A stretch of DNA of 64,000 nt from the NCBI RefSeq assembly GCF_024168485.1, contig NZ_JALJVY010000005.1:238051-302050 (forward strand), in the 5' to 3' direction. Both the position numbers and the translations under genes were made by a program. Source of the DNA: Sphingobium sp. OAS761 (GTDB lineage Bacteria; Pseudomonadota; Alphaproteobacteria; Sphingomonadales; Sphingomonadaceae). How positions within the stretch are numbered: position 1 is the first letter of the stretch; the number at the start of each line of letters is the position of its first letter. Below, one piece after another: positions 36,706 through 45,470 of the stretch. The notes below the pieces were generated by a model. It made no database searches. It saw only the letters and a list, made by a program, of their open reading frames with translations, and was not told where the DNA came from.

Positions 36706-37581
36706 CTATTGCCTTCCATCCGGGGCGTGCGGGGCCCCCTGCTGTTGCCGGCCCTTTTCGCGCGTCACCGCCGCTGTCGCGGCCCGGCCGCGCGGACCGT
36801 TGAAATATTCCTGGATCCAGGGATGGTCGGTGGCCAGCAATTCATCGATCGTGCCGACCGCGATCACGCGCTTGTCCGCCAGCACCGCCACCCGGTCGCA
36901 GATCGAATAAAGCGTATCGAGATCATGGGTGATGAGAAAGACGGTGAGGCCCAGCGTCCGTTGCAGGCTGCGCGTCTGGTCGTCGAATGCCGCCGCGCCG
37001 ATGGGATCGAGGCCCGCTGTGGGCTCGTCGAGAAACAGCAGGTCCGGGTCCAGTGCGAGCGCGCGGGCGAGGCCGGCGCGCTTCTTCATCCCCCCCGACA
37101 GTTCGGCCGGATATTTGGGGGCCGCCTCGGCCGGCAGACCGGTCATGCGAATCTTGTAGGCGGCGATTTCGTCCCGCAGCCGGGGGTTGATATTCGGATA
37201 ATATTCGCGGATCGGCACTTCGACATTTTCTGCCACGGTCAGCGTGGAAAACAGCGCACCACCCTGGAACAGAACGCCCCAGCGTTTGCGAACCGCCAGC
37301 GCTTCGTCATCCAGCCGGCCTATCATGGACTCGCCGAACACATGGATTTCGCCCTGTTCGGGCGTTTGCAGTCCGATGATCGAGCGCATCAGCACCGACT
37401 TGCCCGTGCCCGATCCACCGACGACGCCCAGAATTTCGCCCTTGCGCACATCCAGATCCAGATCGTCGTGCACCGTCTGGCTGCCGAAACTGTTGCGCAG
37501 GCCGCGCACCCGGATGGCGACGTCGCTGGTTTCGACCGCCACGTCTACCCGTTCTTCCTCCCGGATTTCTTCGTCGCTCAT
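36706..37581 (-). CDS. mlaF: ABC transporter ATPase MlaF
   Basis: Cytosolic ATPase of the phospholipid transporter. 291 residues. Walker A GGSGTGKSVLMRS near residue 56, Q-loop VLFQGGALFS, signature LSGGMKKRAGLARAL, Walker B LLFLDEPTAGLDP and H-loop THDLDTLY. A short acidic leader (SDEEIREEERVDVAVET) precedes the domain and a basic-polar tail (GRAATAAVTREKGRQQQG) follows it. Start ATG overlaps the mlaE stop by one base, and mlaD starts three bases after its stop. Confidence 0.94.
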   Translation of the reverse strand: MSDEEIREEERVDVAVETSDVAIRVRGLRNSFGSQTVHDDLDLDVRKGEILGVVGGSGTGKSVLMRSIIGLQTPEQGEIHVFGESMIGRLDDEALAVRKRWGVLFQGGALFSTLTVAENVEVPIREYYPNINPRLRDEIAAYKIRMTGLPAEAAPKYPAELSGGMKKRAGLARALALDPDLLFLDEPTAGLDPIGAAAFDDQTRSLQRTLGLTVFLITHDLDTLYSICDRVAVLADKRVIAVGTIDELLATDHPWIQEYFNGPRGRAATAAVTREKGRQQQGAPHAPDGRQ

Positions 37582-38690
37582 CAGTTCCACCCCACCCAGG
37601 TGAAAAAGACGGCGAAAAAGGCATCGAGCACGATGACGAGGAAGATGGCCTGAACGACCGCCGCCGTGGTGCGCAGGCCGACTTCTTCCGCATTGGCTTC
37701 GACCTGCATGCCCTGGAAGCAGCCGGCCAGCGCGATGATCACGCCGAAGACGGGCGCCTTGATCAAACCCACCCAAAGGTCGGTGATGGGCACCACTTCG
37801 CGCAGGCGCTGGAAGAAGGTGATGGGCGGAATGTCCAGCGAGACGGCGCACAGGAAACCCCCGCCGATCACGGCGACGATGGACGAATAGAAGCCGAGCA
37901 GCGGCATCATGATGACCACCGCCATGGTCCTGGGCAACACAAGCGCTTCCATCGGCGATACGCCGATGGTCCGCATCGCATCGACTTCCTCCGTCAGCTT
38001 CATCGTGCCGAGTTGCGCGGCGAAGGCGGAGCCGGAACGGCCCGCGACCATGATGGCGGTCATGAGCACGCCCAGTTCGCGGAAGGTCAGGCGCCCGACC
38101 AGGTTGATCGTTAGCATCTCCATGCCGAATTGCCGCAACTGGACCGACCCCTGTTGCGCGATCACGATCCCGATCAGGAAGCTCATCAGGCCGATAATGC
38201 CCAGCGCGGATACGCCCACCACTTCGAACCGCTGCACCACGGCATTGATGCGAAAACGGCGGGGATTGCGAATCAGCGACCAGCTGGCGACGAGCGTTCC
38301 GCCGAAAAAGCCGAGCAGGCCGAGCAGGGTCGATCCGGCGGTGGTCACCGCTTCGCCGATCTGGCCGACCACGCGTGTGAGCGGGGAGACATGATCGGGC
38401 CGTATGGACACCGGTTCGTCCAGCGTGCTGAGCATATCGACCAGGCGCCGGGAATCCTCGTCCCCGCCTTCCACGACACAATCCAGCCGACGCGCTGTGC
38501 GGTGAACGGTCCAGGCACCGATCGTATCGATATGCGTGACGCCGGAAATATCGATGGCGCCAACGGGCCCTTCGATGGTTTCCAGCCGGTCGGGCAGGTC
38601 ATGAAGGCAGGCGACGGAGAGGGACCCGGAAAGCCGGATCACCTTGCCGCCGTCGCGCATCTCTTCGGCAAGATCAGCGGCTTGGTTCAT
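37581..38690 (-). CDS. mlaE: ABC transporter permease MlaE with N-terminal STAS-like domain
   Basis: Inner-membrane permease of the phospholipid transporter. 369 residues: residues about 1-110 form a STAS-like domain (VIRLSGSLSVACLHDLP, GAIDISGVTHIDTIGAWTV) related to MlaB, then the MlaE permease (about 115-369) with the conserved stretches GLMSFLIGIVIAQQG, NLVGRLTFRELGVLMTAIMVAGRSGSAFAA and TMKLTEEVDAMRTIGVSP. A separate mlaB gene is not present, so this fusion probably supplies it. First gene of the operon; 98 bases separate its start from the divergent HAD gene. Confidence 0.93.
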   Translation of the reverse strand: MNQAADLAEEMRDGGKVIRLSGSLSVACLHDLPDRLETIEGPVGAIDISGVTHIDTIGAWTVHRTARRLDCVVEGGDEDSRRLVDMLSTLDEPVSIRPDHVSPLTRVVGQIGEAVTTAGSTLLGLLGFFGGTLVASWSLIRNPRRFRINAVVQRFEVVGVSALGIIGLMSFLIGIVIAQQGSVQLRQFGMEMLTINLVGRLTFRELGVLMTAIMVAGRSGSAFAAQLGTMKLTEEVDAMRTIGVSPMEALVLPRTMAVVIMMPLLGFYSSIVAVIGGGFLCAVSLDIPPITFFQRLREVVPITDLWVGLIKAPVFGVIIALAGCFQGMQVEANAEEVGLRTTAAVVQAIFLVIVLDAFFAVFFTWVGWN

Positions 38691-38788
38691 GCGTTGGGAT
38701 TAGTGGTCCATTATCGGTTGCACGGCAAGCCGAAACGGCCCATCCGCAAGTCAGAACGAAGGCGGCGGGCAAAAGTTTCGAGAACGGC

Positions 38789-39463
38789 ATGACTCACAGG
38801 CTGGCGATCTACGACATGGACCGCACGGTGACGTTCAGCGGCACCTATACGGGGTTCCTGATTCATGTGGCGCAACGCATGGCGCCCTGGCGATTGCTGT
38901 TCCTGCCGGTCGTGCTCATGCTCATGCTCGCCTACATGTTCAGATGGATCAGCCGGCAAAGGCTGAAGGAACTGAACCAGGCGCTGATGATCGGACCCAA
39001 TGTGGAGAGGGCTCGGCTGATGCCGCATGTCGAAAGCTACGCCGCCAAGGTGGTGGCGACCAATGTCCGGCAGGGGGCACTGGCGCAGATCGCGCAGGAC
39101 CGTGCGGACGGCTATCGCCTCATTCTCGCCACGGCATCCTACCGCCTTTATGTCGAACCGATTGCGCGGCGGCTGGGATTCGACGCGGTTATCGCTACCG
39201 ATCATCTGAGCCAGGACCTGCGCTATGTGCGCGCCAAGATCGCCGGCGAGAATTGCTACGACACGGGCAAGTTGCGCATGATCAAGGCATGGATGGCGGC
39301 CGAGGCGATCGATCGCGCCCATGCCCATATTCGTGCCTATTCGGACCATGTGTCCGACGCGCCCATGCTGGAATATGCCGACATTGCCTTTGCGTCCAAC
39401 CCCTCCCGCCGGCTCGCCCTGCTGTCGGCGGCGCGGGGATGGACCCGGGTCGACTGGAACTGA
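38789..39463 (+). CDS. HAD-IB family phosphatase, membrane-associated
   Basis: 224 residues. Motif I is D9-M-D11 (YDMDRTVTF, so DxDRT rather than DxDGT), motif II in LILATASYRLYV, motif III lysine near GENCYDTGKLRM, and motif IV in YSDHVSDAPMLEYAD. A hydrophobic helix (about residues 34-52, LLFLPVVLMLMLAYMF) in the cap region resembles PgpC-type phosphatidylglycerophosphatases, but the assignment is not certain. Phosphoserine phosphatase-like function is an alternative. It stands alone, divergent from the mla operon and ending three bases from the convergent dehydrogenase gene. Confidence 0.85.
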   Translation: MTHRLAIYDMDRTVTFSGTYTGFLIHVAQRMAPWRLLFLPVVLMLMLAYMFRWISRQRLKELNQALMIGPNVERARLMPHVESYAAKVVATNVRQGALAQIAQDRADGYRLILATASYRLYVEPIARRLGFDAVIATDHLSQDLRYVRAKIAGENCYDTGKLRMIKAWMAAEAIDRAHAHIRAYSDHVSDAPMLEYADIAFASNPSRRLALLSAARGWTRVDWN

Positions 39464-39466
39464 ACC

Positions 39467-40393
39467 TCAGGCGACCGGGCAGGGCAGGGGACGGCCGGCG
39501 AAATGCGCCGACAGGTTGGCCATCAGCATTTGCGCCATCCGGCCGACCGCTTCATGTGTGGCCCCGCCCGTGTGGGGTGTCAGCACGACGTTGGGCACGT
39601 CGCGCCAACGCATGGGATCAGCCGGTTCGGGGTCGAACACGTCGAGCGCGGCGCCGCCCAGCCGTCCGGATCGCAACGCATCGATCAGGGCGATTTCGTT
39701 CACGAACTGGCCGCGGGCGACGTTGACCAGCAATCCGTCCGTCCCCAGCGCATCCATGACGTTACCGGCGATCAGCCCGCGATTGGTGTCGTCGGCCCGG
39801 CAGGCGACGAGTAATATATCGCTCTGCTGCGCCAGCGTTTCCAGACTCCAGGTGCGGGGCCAGGGCAGGCCGGGCTTCTCGCGCGGTCCCCACCAGCCGA
39901 CGGCCATCTTCATGACCTGCGCGCGCTCCGCCACCGCCAGGCCGATCGCGCCCATTCCCACGATGCCCAGCCGCGCGCCGGCCATGGATCGCGTGCGGGT
40001 CTTCGACTGGATCGTCCATCGGCCCGACCGGATGTCGCGATCCCCGGTTACGATGCCCCGACGATGGGCGATCATCAGGCCGATGGCGTGGTCGGCGACA
40101 TCTTCCGCATTGGCGTTCCCGGCATGGGTCACGGCAATGCCGCGATCCCGCGCCAGCGCCAGGTCGACGCCGTCATAGCCGACGGTGAAGCAGGCGATGA
40201 GCGACAGTCGCGGCAAAAGGTCGAGAAGGTCCGGGCCGAGAGGAAATTCGCCAGCCCAGACCAGCGCGTCGACGGCCATCAGTTCCCCGACTGACGGTGC
40301 TTCCCACAGGGCTATGACGTCATGATCGGCGCGCAGCAGCGGCAGCAGCGGAGCCAGCAAGGGCTGGCCCATCAGCAACATGGGGCGGGCCAT
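39467..40393 (-). CDS. D-isomer-specific 2-hydroxyacid dehydrogenase
   Basis: NAD(P)H-dependent reductase of 2-oxoacids, 308 residues. Nucleotide-binding site GIVGMGAIGLAVAER; substrate and catalytic residues are visible in LLVACRADDTNRGLI (arginine), NVARGQFVNEIALIDALRSG and LTPHTGGATHEAVG (catalytic histidine with the family glutamate just before). It starts three bases after the stop of the cystathionine gamma-synthase-like gene, so they form one transcript. Exact substrate (glyoxylate, hydroxypyruvate or another 2-oxoacid) cannot be told from the sequence. Confidence 0.9.
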   Translation of the reverse strand: MARPMLLMGQPLLAPLLPLLRADHDVIALWEAPSVGELMAVDALVWAGEFPLGPDLLDLLPRLSLIACFTVGYDGVDLALARDRGIAVTHAGNANAEDVADHAIGLMIAHRRGIVTGDRDIRSGRWTIQSKTRTRSMAGARLGIVGMGAIGLAVAERAQVMKMAVGWWGPREKPGLPWPRTWSLETLAQQSDILLVACRADDTNRGLIAGNVMDALGTDGLLVNVARGQFVNEIALIDALRSGRLGGAALDVFDPEPADPMRWRDVPNVVLTPHTGGATHEAVGRMAQMLMANLSAHFAGRPLPCPVA

Positions 40394-40396
40394 GGA

Positions 40397-41722
40397 TCAG
40401 CCGACCCGCCGCAGCGCCTGGGCGAAATCGGCGATCAGATCATCGGCATCCTCACATCCGATCGAAATGCGCACCATATTGTCGCCGATGGCCAGCGCCT
40501 TCTTGCGCTCAGTCGGGACCGACAGATGGGTCATCGCCGCCGGATGGCTGGCCAGCGTCTCGGTGCCGCCCAGGCTGACGGCCAGCTTGGCGATTTTGAG
40601 CGCGTCGAGAAAGGCGAAGGCTTCGGCCTCGCCGCCTTTCAGGTACAGCGAGAAGGTGGATCCCGCCCCGGTGCAATGGCGCCGATAGATGTCGGCCTGT
40701 CGTTCCGTTTCCGGGAAGCCTAGATAGACGACCTTGTCCACCTGCGGCTGGTCGCGGAGCCAGGCGCAGACCCTGGCGGCATTTTCCCCCGCGCGGCTCA
40801 TGCGCAATTCCAGCGTCTCCAGGCTGCGCAGCAGCATCCATGCGCTGTGCGGATCGAGGATCGTGCCGATGGTGTTGCGCATCAGGCGGATGGGGTTGAT
40901 CAGCGCATCGGACCCCAGCACGCCGCCCGCCACCAGATCGCTGTGCCCACCGGCATATTTGGTAAGGCTGTAGATGACGAGGTCGGCGCCATGGGCCAGC
41001 GGCTTGTGCCAGAGCGGGCCGAGAAAAGTGTTGTCGATCGCGATCGGCGGTACATGCTCGGCACCGGCGAACAGGGAGTCGCGCCGCGCAACTACAGCCT
41101 CCAGGTCGACCAGCACGTTGGTGGGGTTGGCGGGACTTTCGAGGTAGAGGAGCGCCACGCGGCCCAATGCCTGCGCTTTCTCGATCACCGCGCCTATCTC
41201 CTCCGGCGTCGCGCCGGCCGGAAAATCCAACCATCGCACGCCGAACTTGCCGAGAATCCGGCCTATGAGCGATTCGGTTGCGGCGTAGAGCGGGGCCGAA
41301 TGGACGATCACGTCGCCCGGCTGCACCAGCGCCAGCAGGGTGGTGGCGATCGCCGACATGCCGCTGGAAAAGAGCAGCGCGTCCTCCGCTTCCTCCCACA
41401 CCGACAGCCGATCCTCGCAGATTTCCTGGTTGGGACCGTTGAAGCGGGAATAGACGAGGCCCTCGGCGCCACCCGGGCGCAGGCCGGTCACGCCTTCGAA
41501 ATGGCGCTTGCCCGCCGCCGCGCTTTCGAAGGCGAAAGTGGAGGTCAGGAAGATGGGGGGTTTTAGCGATCCTTCAGACAGGGTGGGATCATAGCCATGC
41601 CCCATCATCAAGGTGGCGGGCTTAAGGGGCCTTCCGTCGATTTCCATCACCGGTGGCTTTGGACGGCGACGGTTGCGGGTCGGTTCGGCGCCGGTCAGGT
41701 CGGCTTCGGTTTCGCCGGTCAT
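40397..41722 (-). CDS. Cystathionine gamma-synthase/methionine gamma-lyase family PLP enzyme
   Basis: Fold-type I PLP enzyme of the trans-sulfuration family, 441 residues from the ATG at 41722 (AGGAG lies six bases upstream; in-frame ATG codons at 41725, 41728 and 41737 are alternatives). The PLP lysine is in the SLTKYAGGHSDLV motif; other blocks are YSRFNGPNQEICEDRL, FSSGMSAIATTLLAL, YLESPANPTNVLVDLEAV and IAIDNTFLGPLWHKPL. A basic, proline-rich leader (NRRRPKPPVMEIDG) precedes the fold. Whether it makes cystathionine or breaks methionine is open; the co-transcribed 2-hydroxyacid dehydrogenase could act on a 2-oxoacid product. Confidence 0.88.
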   Translation of the reverse strand: MTGETEADLTGAEPTRNRRRPKPPVMEIDGRPLKPATLMMGHGYDPTLSEGSLKPPIFLTSTFAFESAAAGKRHFEGVTGLRPGGAEGLVYSRFNGPNQEICEDRLSVWEEAEDALLFSSGMSAIATTLLALVQPGDVIVHSAPLYAATESLIGRILGKFGVRWLDFPAGATPEEIGAVIEKAQALGRVALLYLESPANPTNVLVDLEAVVARRDSLFAGAEHVPPIAIDNTFLGPLWHKPLAHGADLVIYSLTKYAGGHSDLVAGGVLGSDALINPIRLMRNTIGTILDPHSAWMLLRSLETLELRMSRAGENAARVCAWLRDQPQVDKVVYLGFPETERQADIYRRHCTGAGSTFSLYLKGGEAEAFAFLDALKIAKLAVSLGGTETLASHPAAMTHLSVPTERKKALAIGDNMVRISIGCEDADDLIADFAQALRRVG

Positions 41723-41861
41723 CATCATCTCCTGCATGGTTGGCGGCGTCTGGCGCGCCGCTCGGTGTCATGCCGGGAACTTAGCGCGGGACCGCCGGGC
41801 GCGCGAGAGGAGCAAGCAAGATTATTTCTCTTTCTTATTCGATTATTCCCAGCGCGTTCGA

Positions 41862-42071
41862 TCAGGCGACCAGCCCCTCCTCCACCTCCACATCGACCGG
41901 CGCCTCATTCTCGGGCCCTGTTCGCGGCGGGGTCTTTCGCGCGACATGCAATGACTGGGCGCAAAAGCTCCACCAGTTGGCCCAGAAGGCGAATGGCTGG
42001 AACCACATGTCGAAAAACGGCGCCAGGTAGGTTTCTGCGGGATCGCTTGAATGACGGGGGGATGCGGCCAT
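41862..42071 (-). CDS. Small aromatic-rich hypothetical protein
   Basis: 69 residues from the ATG at 42071, which has GGAGGAAGG just upstream; a longer frame from 42104 lacks such a site. The middle is rich in Phe and Trp (LAPFFDMWFQPFAFWANWW, residues about 27-45), with a hydrophilic acidic C-terminus (EAPVDVEVEEGLVA). No recognised family. The pattern recalls the amphipathic N-terminal part of phasins or other surface-binding peptides, but this is only a resemblance. It lies between the lyase gene and the divergent helicase. No partner can be named. Confidence 0.55.
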   Translation of the reverse strand: MAASPRHSSDPAETYLAPFFDMWFQPFAFWANWWSFCAQSLHVARKTPPRTGPENEAPVDVEVEEGLVA

Positions 42072-42289
42072 GATCCTTCCTCCATGCTGCAATTGCTGTT
42101 CCAAGATTCGGCCCGGCCAGCCCGGAGAAAAAGGGTAACGGGTCGGCGGGCCGCCTGTTCCGCCGGGTGCCGTGGCGTCCCGGCGTCCCGAAAGGGACAG
42201 GCGCGACTATAGCATGGGCGACGCGCGCCCACCATCTGCACGAACGTCGGCCTGATGACAGGGGGCGGAGCGTTCCCTACATCCAGTGC

Positions 42290-44701
42290 ATGTCCGACCT
42301 CTTGCCAGCGATCATCGAAAACTGGTTCGCCGGGCGAGGCTGGCGGCCGCGAAGGCACCAGCTGGAGATGCTGGATGCGGCGGACCGGGGGGACCATGCT
42401 CTGCTGGTTGCGGCGACGGGGGCCGGCAAGACCCTGGCCGGGTTCTTGCCGACCCTGTCCGACCTGATAGCCGCACCGACCGACGGGCTCCACACGCTCT
42501 ACGTCTCTCCGCTCAAGGCCCTGGCGGTGGACGTGCGGCGCAACCTTCTGGCACCGATCGAGGAGATGGGGCTGCCGATCAGGGTCGAAACGCGTACCGG
42601 GGACACGCCTTCAGACCGAAAGGCGCGCCAGCGGGTCCGGCCGCCGCAGATATTGCTGACCACGCCCGAATCGCTTTCGTTGCTGCTCAGCTATCCGGAC
42701 GCGATGCTGATGTTCGCGGATCTGAGGACCATCATCGTCGATGAGGTCCATGCGTTCGCGACGCAGAAGCGCGGCGACCTGCTCAATCTCTCGATGGCGC
42801 GTTTGCAGGCGATCCATCCGCGGCTGCGCAGGGTGGCGCTTTCGGCTACGGTCGCCGACATCGACGCCTATCGCGCGTGGATCGCTCCTGATGGCGATAT
42901 CGACCGGGTAACGCCGGTCCTGGGCGAGCAGGGGGCCGACCCCGATGTCGCCATCCTGATTCCGGAAGGGCGCGTGCCCTGGTCCGGCCATTCGGGCAAA
43001 TATGCCGCAAAACAGGTGATGGCAGAGATAGAATCGCGCCGCACGACTTTGGTCTTTTGCAATACGCGCGGCTTGGCCGAACTGATCTTTCAGGAACTCT
43101 GGTCGGTCAACGATGCGAATCTGCCTATCGCGATCCACCATGGCAGCCTGTCGATCGAGGCGCGACGCAAGGTCGAAAGTGCGATGGCGGCGGGCAGGCT
43201 GCGCGCGCTGGTCGCGACGGCATCGCTCGACCTGGGCGTCGACTGGGGTAATGTCGATTGCGTGATCCAGATGGGGGCGCCGAAGGGGAGTTCTCGTCTG
43301 TTGCAGCGGATAGGCCGGGCCAATCACCGGCTCGACATGGCGTCGGAGGCGATCCTGATCCCCGGCAACCGCTTCGAATATCTGGAGGCGCGCGCCGCGC
43401 TCGACGCGGTGGAGGCGGGCGAGCGCGATGCCGACGACTTCCGCTCAGGCAGTCTGGACGTGCTGGCCCAGCACATCATGGCGCTCGCCTGCGCTGGCCC
43501 GTTTCGCGCCGCGGAGATGCTGGAGGAGGTCCGTTCGGCCACCCCCTACAGCGCCTTGAGCGCCGAAACGTTCGATAATGTCCTCTCCTTCATCGAAGGT
43601 GGCGGCTATGCACTGCGCGCCTATGACAGGTTTAAGCGGCTGACGCGCGATGCCGACGGCCTGTGGCGCGTTTCGCACCCGCGATTCGTCCAGCAGCACC
43701 GCATGAATGCCGGCATCATCGTGGACCAGCCCGCGCTCGCGGTGCGCTTCGCCAACGGCCGCAAGCTGGGTACCGTGGAAGAGGGCTTCGCCGCTTCGCT
43801 GCGACCGGGCGACAGTTTCTTCTTCTCCGGCATGGCGCTGGAGGTGGTGCGCATGGACACGAGCGATCTGGTCGTGCGGGCGACATCGAAACAGGCGCGC
43901 ATCCCCAGTTGGGGCGGGACGCGCATGGCCATGTCCACACGCCTGGCCGATCGGGTGCGCCATTTCCTGGCCGAACCGGGCGAATGGCATCGCTTTCCCG
44001 ATGATGTGCGCGAATGGCTGGAAATGCAGAAACTGCGGTCCGCGCTGCCCCAGCCGGGGCAATTGCTGATCGAGACATTTCCGCATGAAGGGCGGCATTA
44101 CCTCGTCTGCTACAGTTTCGAAGGCTGGAACGCGCATCAGTCGCTGGGCATGTTGCTGACCCGGCGGATGGACGCGCAGGGGCTGATGCCGATGGGGTTC
44201 GTATCGAACGACTATGCGCTGGCGGTTTATGGACTGAAACCCGTCACCGATCCGAAGAGCCTTTTTTCCGCCGATATTCTCGATCACGAATTTGTCGACT
44301 GGGTGGAGCAGTCGAGCCTGCTGAAACGCGCCTTTCGCGACGTGGCGGTGATCTCCGGCCTGATCGAGCGTCAGCATCCGGGCAAGCGCAAGACCGGGCG
44401 GCAGGTTACATTCTCGACCGATCTCATCTACGACGTGCTGCGCAAATACCAGCCCGATCATCTGCTGCTGAAGGCTGCATGGGCCGATGCCCGCGCGCGC
44501 ATGACCGATGTCGGCCGACTGGGCGATCTGATCGACCGCGCCGCCAATACGATGCTGCACATCGCGCTGGATCGCGTCAGTCCGCTGGCGGTGCCGGTGC
44601 TGATCCTGATCGGGCGCGAGCAGGTCGCGCAGCGGGATGCGGAGGACGCGCTGCTGATGGAAGCGGAGGCGCTGGTCGCGCAGGCGATGCGCGCGGACTG
44701 A
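42290..44701 (+). CDS. Ligase-associated DNA damage response DEXH-box helicase (Lhr type)
   Basis: 803-residue superfamily 2 helicase of the ligase-associated repair set. Walker A VAATGAGKTLAG near residue 45, Walker B DEVH (TIIVDEVHAFATQK), motif III ALSATVAD, motif VI QRIGRANHRL. After the two RecA domains there is the winged-helix and Lhr-core part (YALRAYDRFKRLTRDADGLW, LVCYSFEGWNAHQSLG, AVISGLIERQHPGKRKTGRQV). The ATG at 42290 is preferred over the open frame from 42167. The companion nuclease gene pdeM is 33 kb away in this window; no ligase or exonuclease partner is adjacent. A 218-base gap precedes the gene. Confidence 0.9.
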   Translation: MSDLLPAIIENWFAGRGWRPRRHQLEMLDAADRGDHALLVAATGAGKTLAGFLPTLSDLIAAPTDGLHTLYVSPLKALAVDVRRNLLAPIEEMGLPIRVETRTGDTPSDRKARQRVRPPQILLTTPESLSLLLSYPDAMLMFADLRTIIVDEVHAFATQKRGDLLNLSMARLQAIHPRLRRVALSATVADIDAYRAWIAPDGDIDRVTPVLGEQGADPDVAILIPEGRVPWSGHSGKYAAKQVMAEIESRRTTLVFCNTRGLAELIFQELWSVNDANLPIAIHHGSLSIEARRKVESAMAAGRLRALVATASLDLGVDWGNVDCVIQMGAPKGSSRLLQRIGRANHRLDMASEAILIPGNRFEYLEARAALDAVEAGERDADDFRSGSLDVLAQHIMALACAGPFRAAEMLEEVRSATPYSALSAETFDNVLSFIEGGGYALRAYDRFKRLTRDADGLWRVSHPRFVQQHRMNAGIIVDQPALAVRFANGRKLGTVEEGFAASLRPGDSFFFSGMALEVVRMDTSDLVVRATSKQARIPSWGGTRMAMSTRLADRVRHFLAEPGEWHRFPDDVREWLEMQKLRSALPQPGQLLIETFPHEGRHYLVCYSFEGWNAHQSLGMLLTRRMDAQGLMPMGFVSNDYALAVYGLKPVTDPKSLFSADILDHEFVDWVEQSSLLKRAFRDVAVISGLIERQHPGKRKTGRQVTFSTDLIYDVLRKYQPDHLLLKAAWADARARMTDVGRLGDLIDRAANTMLHIALDRVSPLAVPVLILIGREQVAQRDAEDALLMEAEALVAQAMRAD

Positions 44702-44704
44702 TGG

Positions 44705-45442
44705 CTACAGGCCGCTCATCGCCGCGAAGGGATCGTCGGACGGATCGTCATGCCAGCGATATTCCGCGCGGTTCGCCACCCATGTCGCCATTTCCTTGCC
44801 GTAAAGACGGGCGATCAGGCCCAGCGCCATGTCCGTGCCGGCCGAAATGCCCGAAGAGGAGATATATTTGCCGTCCTCGACCCAGCGCGCATGCGGCACC
44901 CACAATACTTGCGCGCCCTGCGCCGTGGCCCATTCCCATGCCATCTTGTTGCTGGTCGCCTTCACGCCGTTTAGCAGGCCCGCCTTCGCCAGCACGCCCG
45001 AGCCGGTGCACACGCTCGCAACCTGCGGGGTCGCATCGGCCAGAGCCTTTACCGCCGCAAGAAATGCGGGATTGTTCACCTCGCGTCGGGTACCCGACCC
45101 GCCCGGGACCATGACGATATCCAGTTTGGGCGCGTCGGCGAAACTGACGTCGGCGATCGTAGCGGGTCCGGTCCGGCTCTTCACCGGTCCGGCCTTGTCG
45201 GCGATCAGCACTGTGTCGATGCGGTCGTTCAGCATGCCGAACATTTCAAGTGGTCCGAACACGTCGAGCAGTTCGAACCCCTCAAAGACCACCATGCCGA
45301 GCATTTTCTTCGGCCCATCCGGGGGTGTCGGCGGATTGCGGGACATCTGCGTGGCTGCCCGGGCCGGCAGTGCGATAGCGGACAGGGCGGTCGCGGCGAT
45401 CAGCAGGTCGCGTCGGGTAGCCTGATGGGGATGATCGGTCAT
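44705..45442 (-). CDS. Tat-exported DJ-1/PfpI family protein (isonitrile hydratase-like)
   Basis: 245 residues from the ATG at 45442 (GAAGGAGA upstream). A Tat-type signal peptide is suggested by the twin arginine in TRRDLLIAATALSAIALPARA (residues 9-29). The mature domain belongs to the DJ-1/PfpI group with the nucleophile C145 in ASVCTGSGVLA and the acidic partner D60 in ELLDVFGP, the arrangement of isocyanide hydratases. Export to the periplasm is unusual for that group. It is the last of three minus-strand genes after gyrB and the lipoprotein gene. Confidence 0.85.
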   Translation of the reverse strand: MTDHPHQATRRDLLIAATALSAIALPARAATQMSRNPPTPPDGPKKMLGMVVFEGFELLDVFGPLEMFGMLNDRIDTVLIADKAGPVKSRTGPATIADVSFADAPKLDIVMVPGGSGTRREVNNPAFLAAVKALADATPQVASVCTGSGVLAKAGLLNGVKATSNKMAWEWATAQGAQVLWVPHARWVEDGKYISSSGISAGTDMALGLIARLYGKEMATWVANRAEYRWHDDPSDDPFAAMSGL

Positions 45443-45470
45443 CACACGTCTCCTTCTTCCTGCAAGACGC

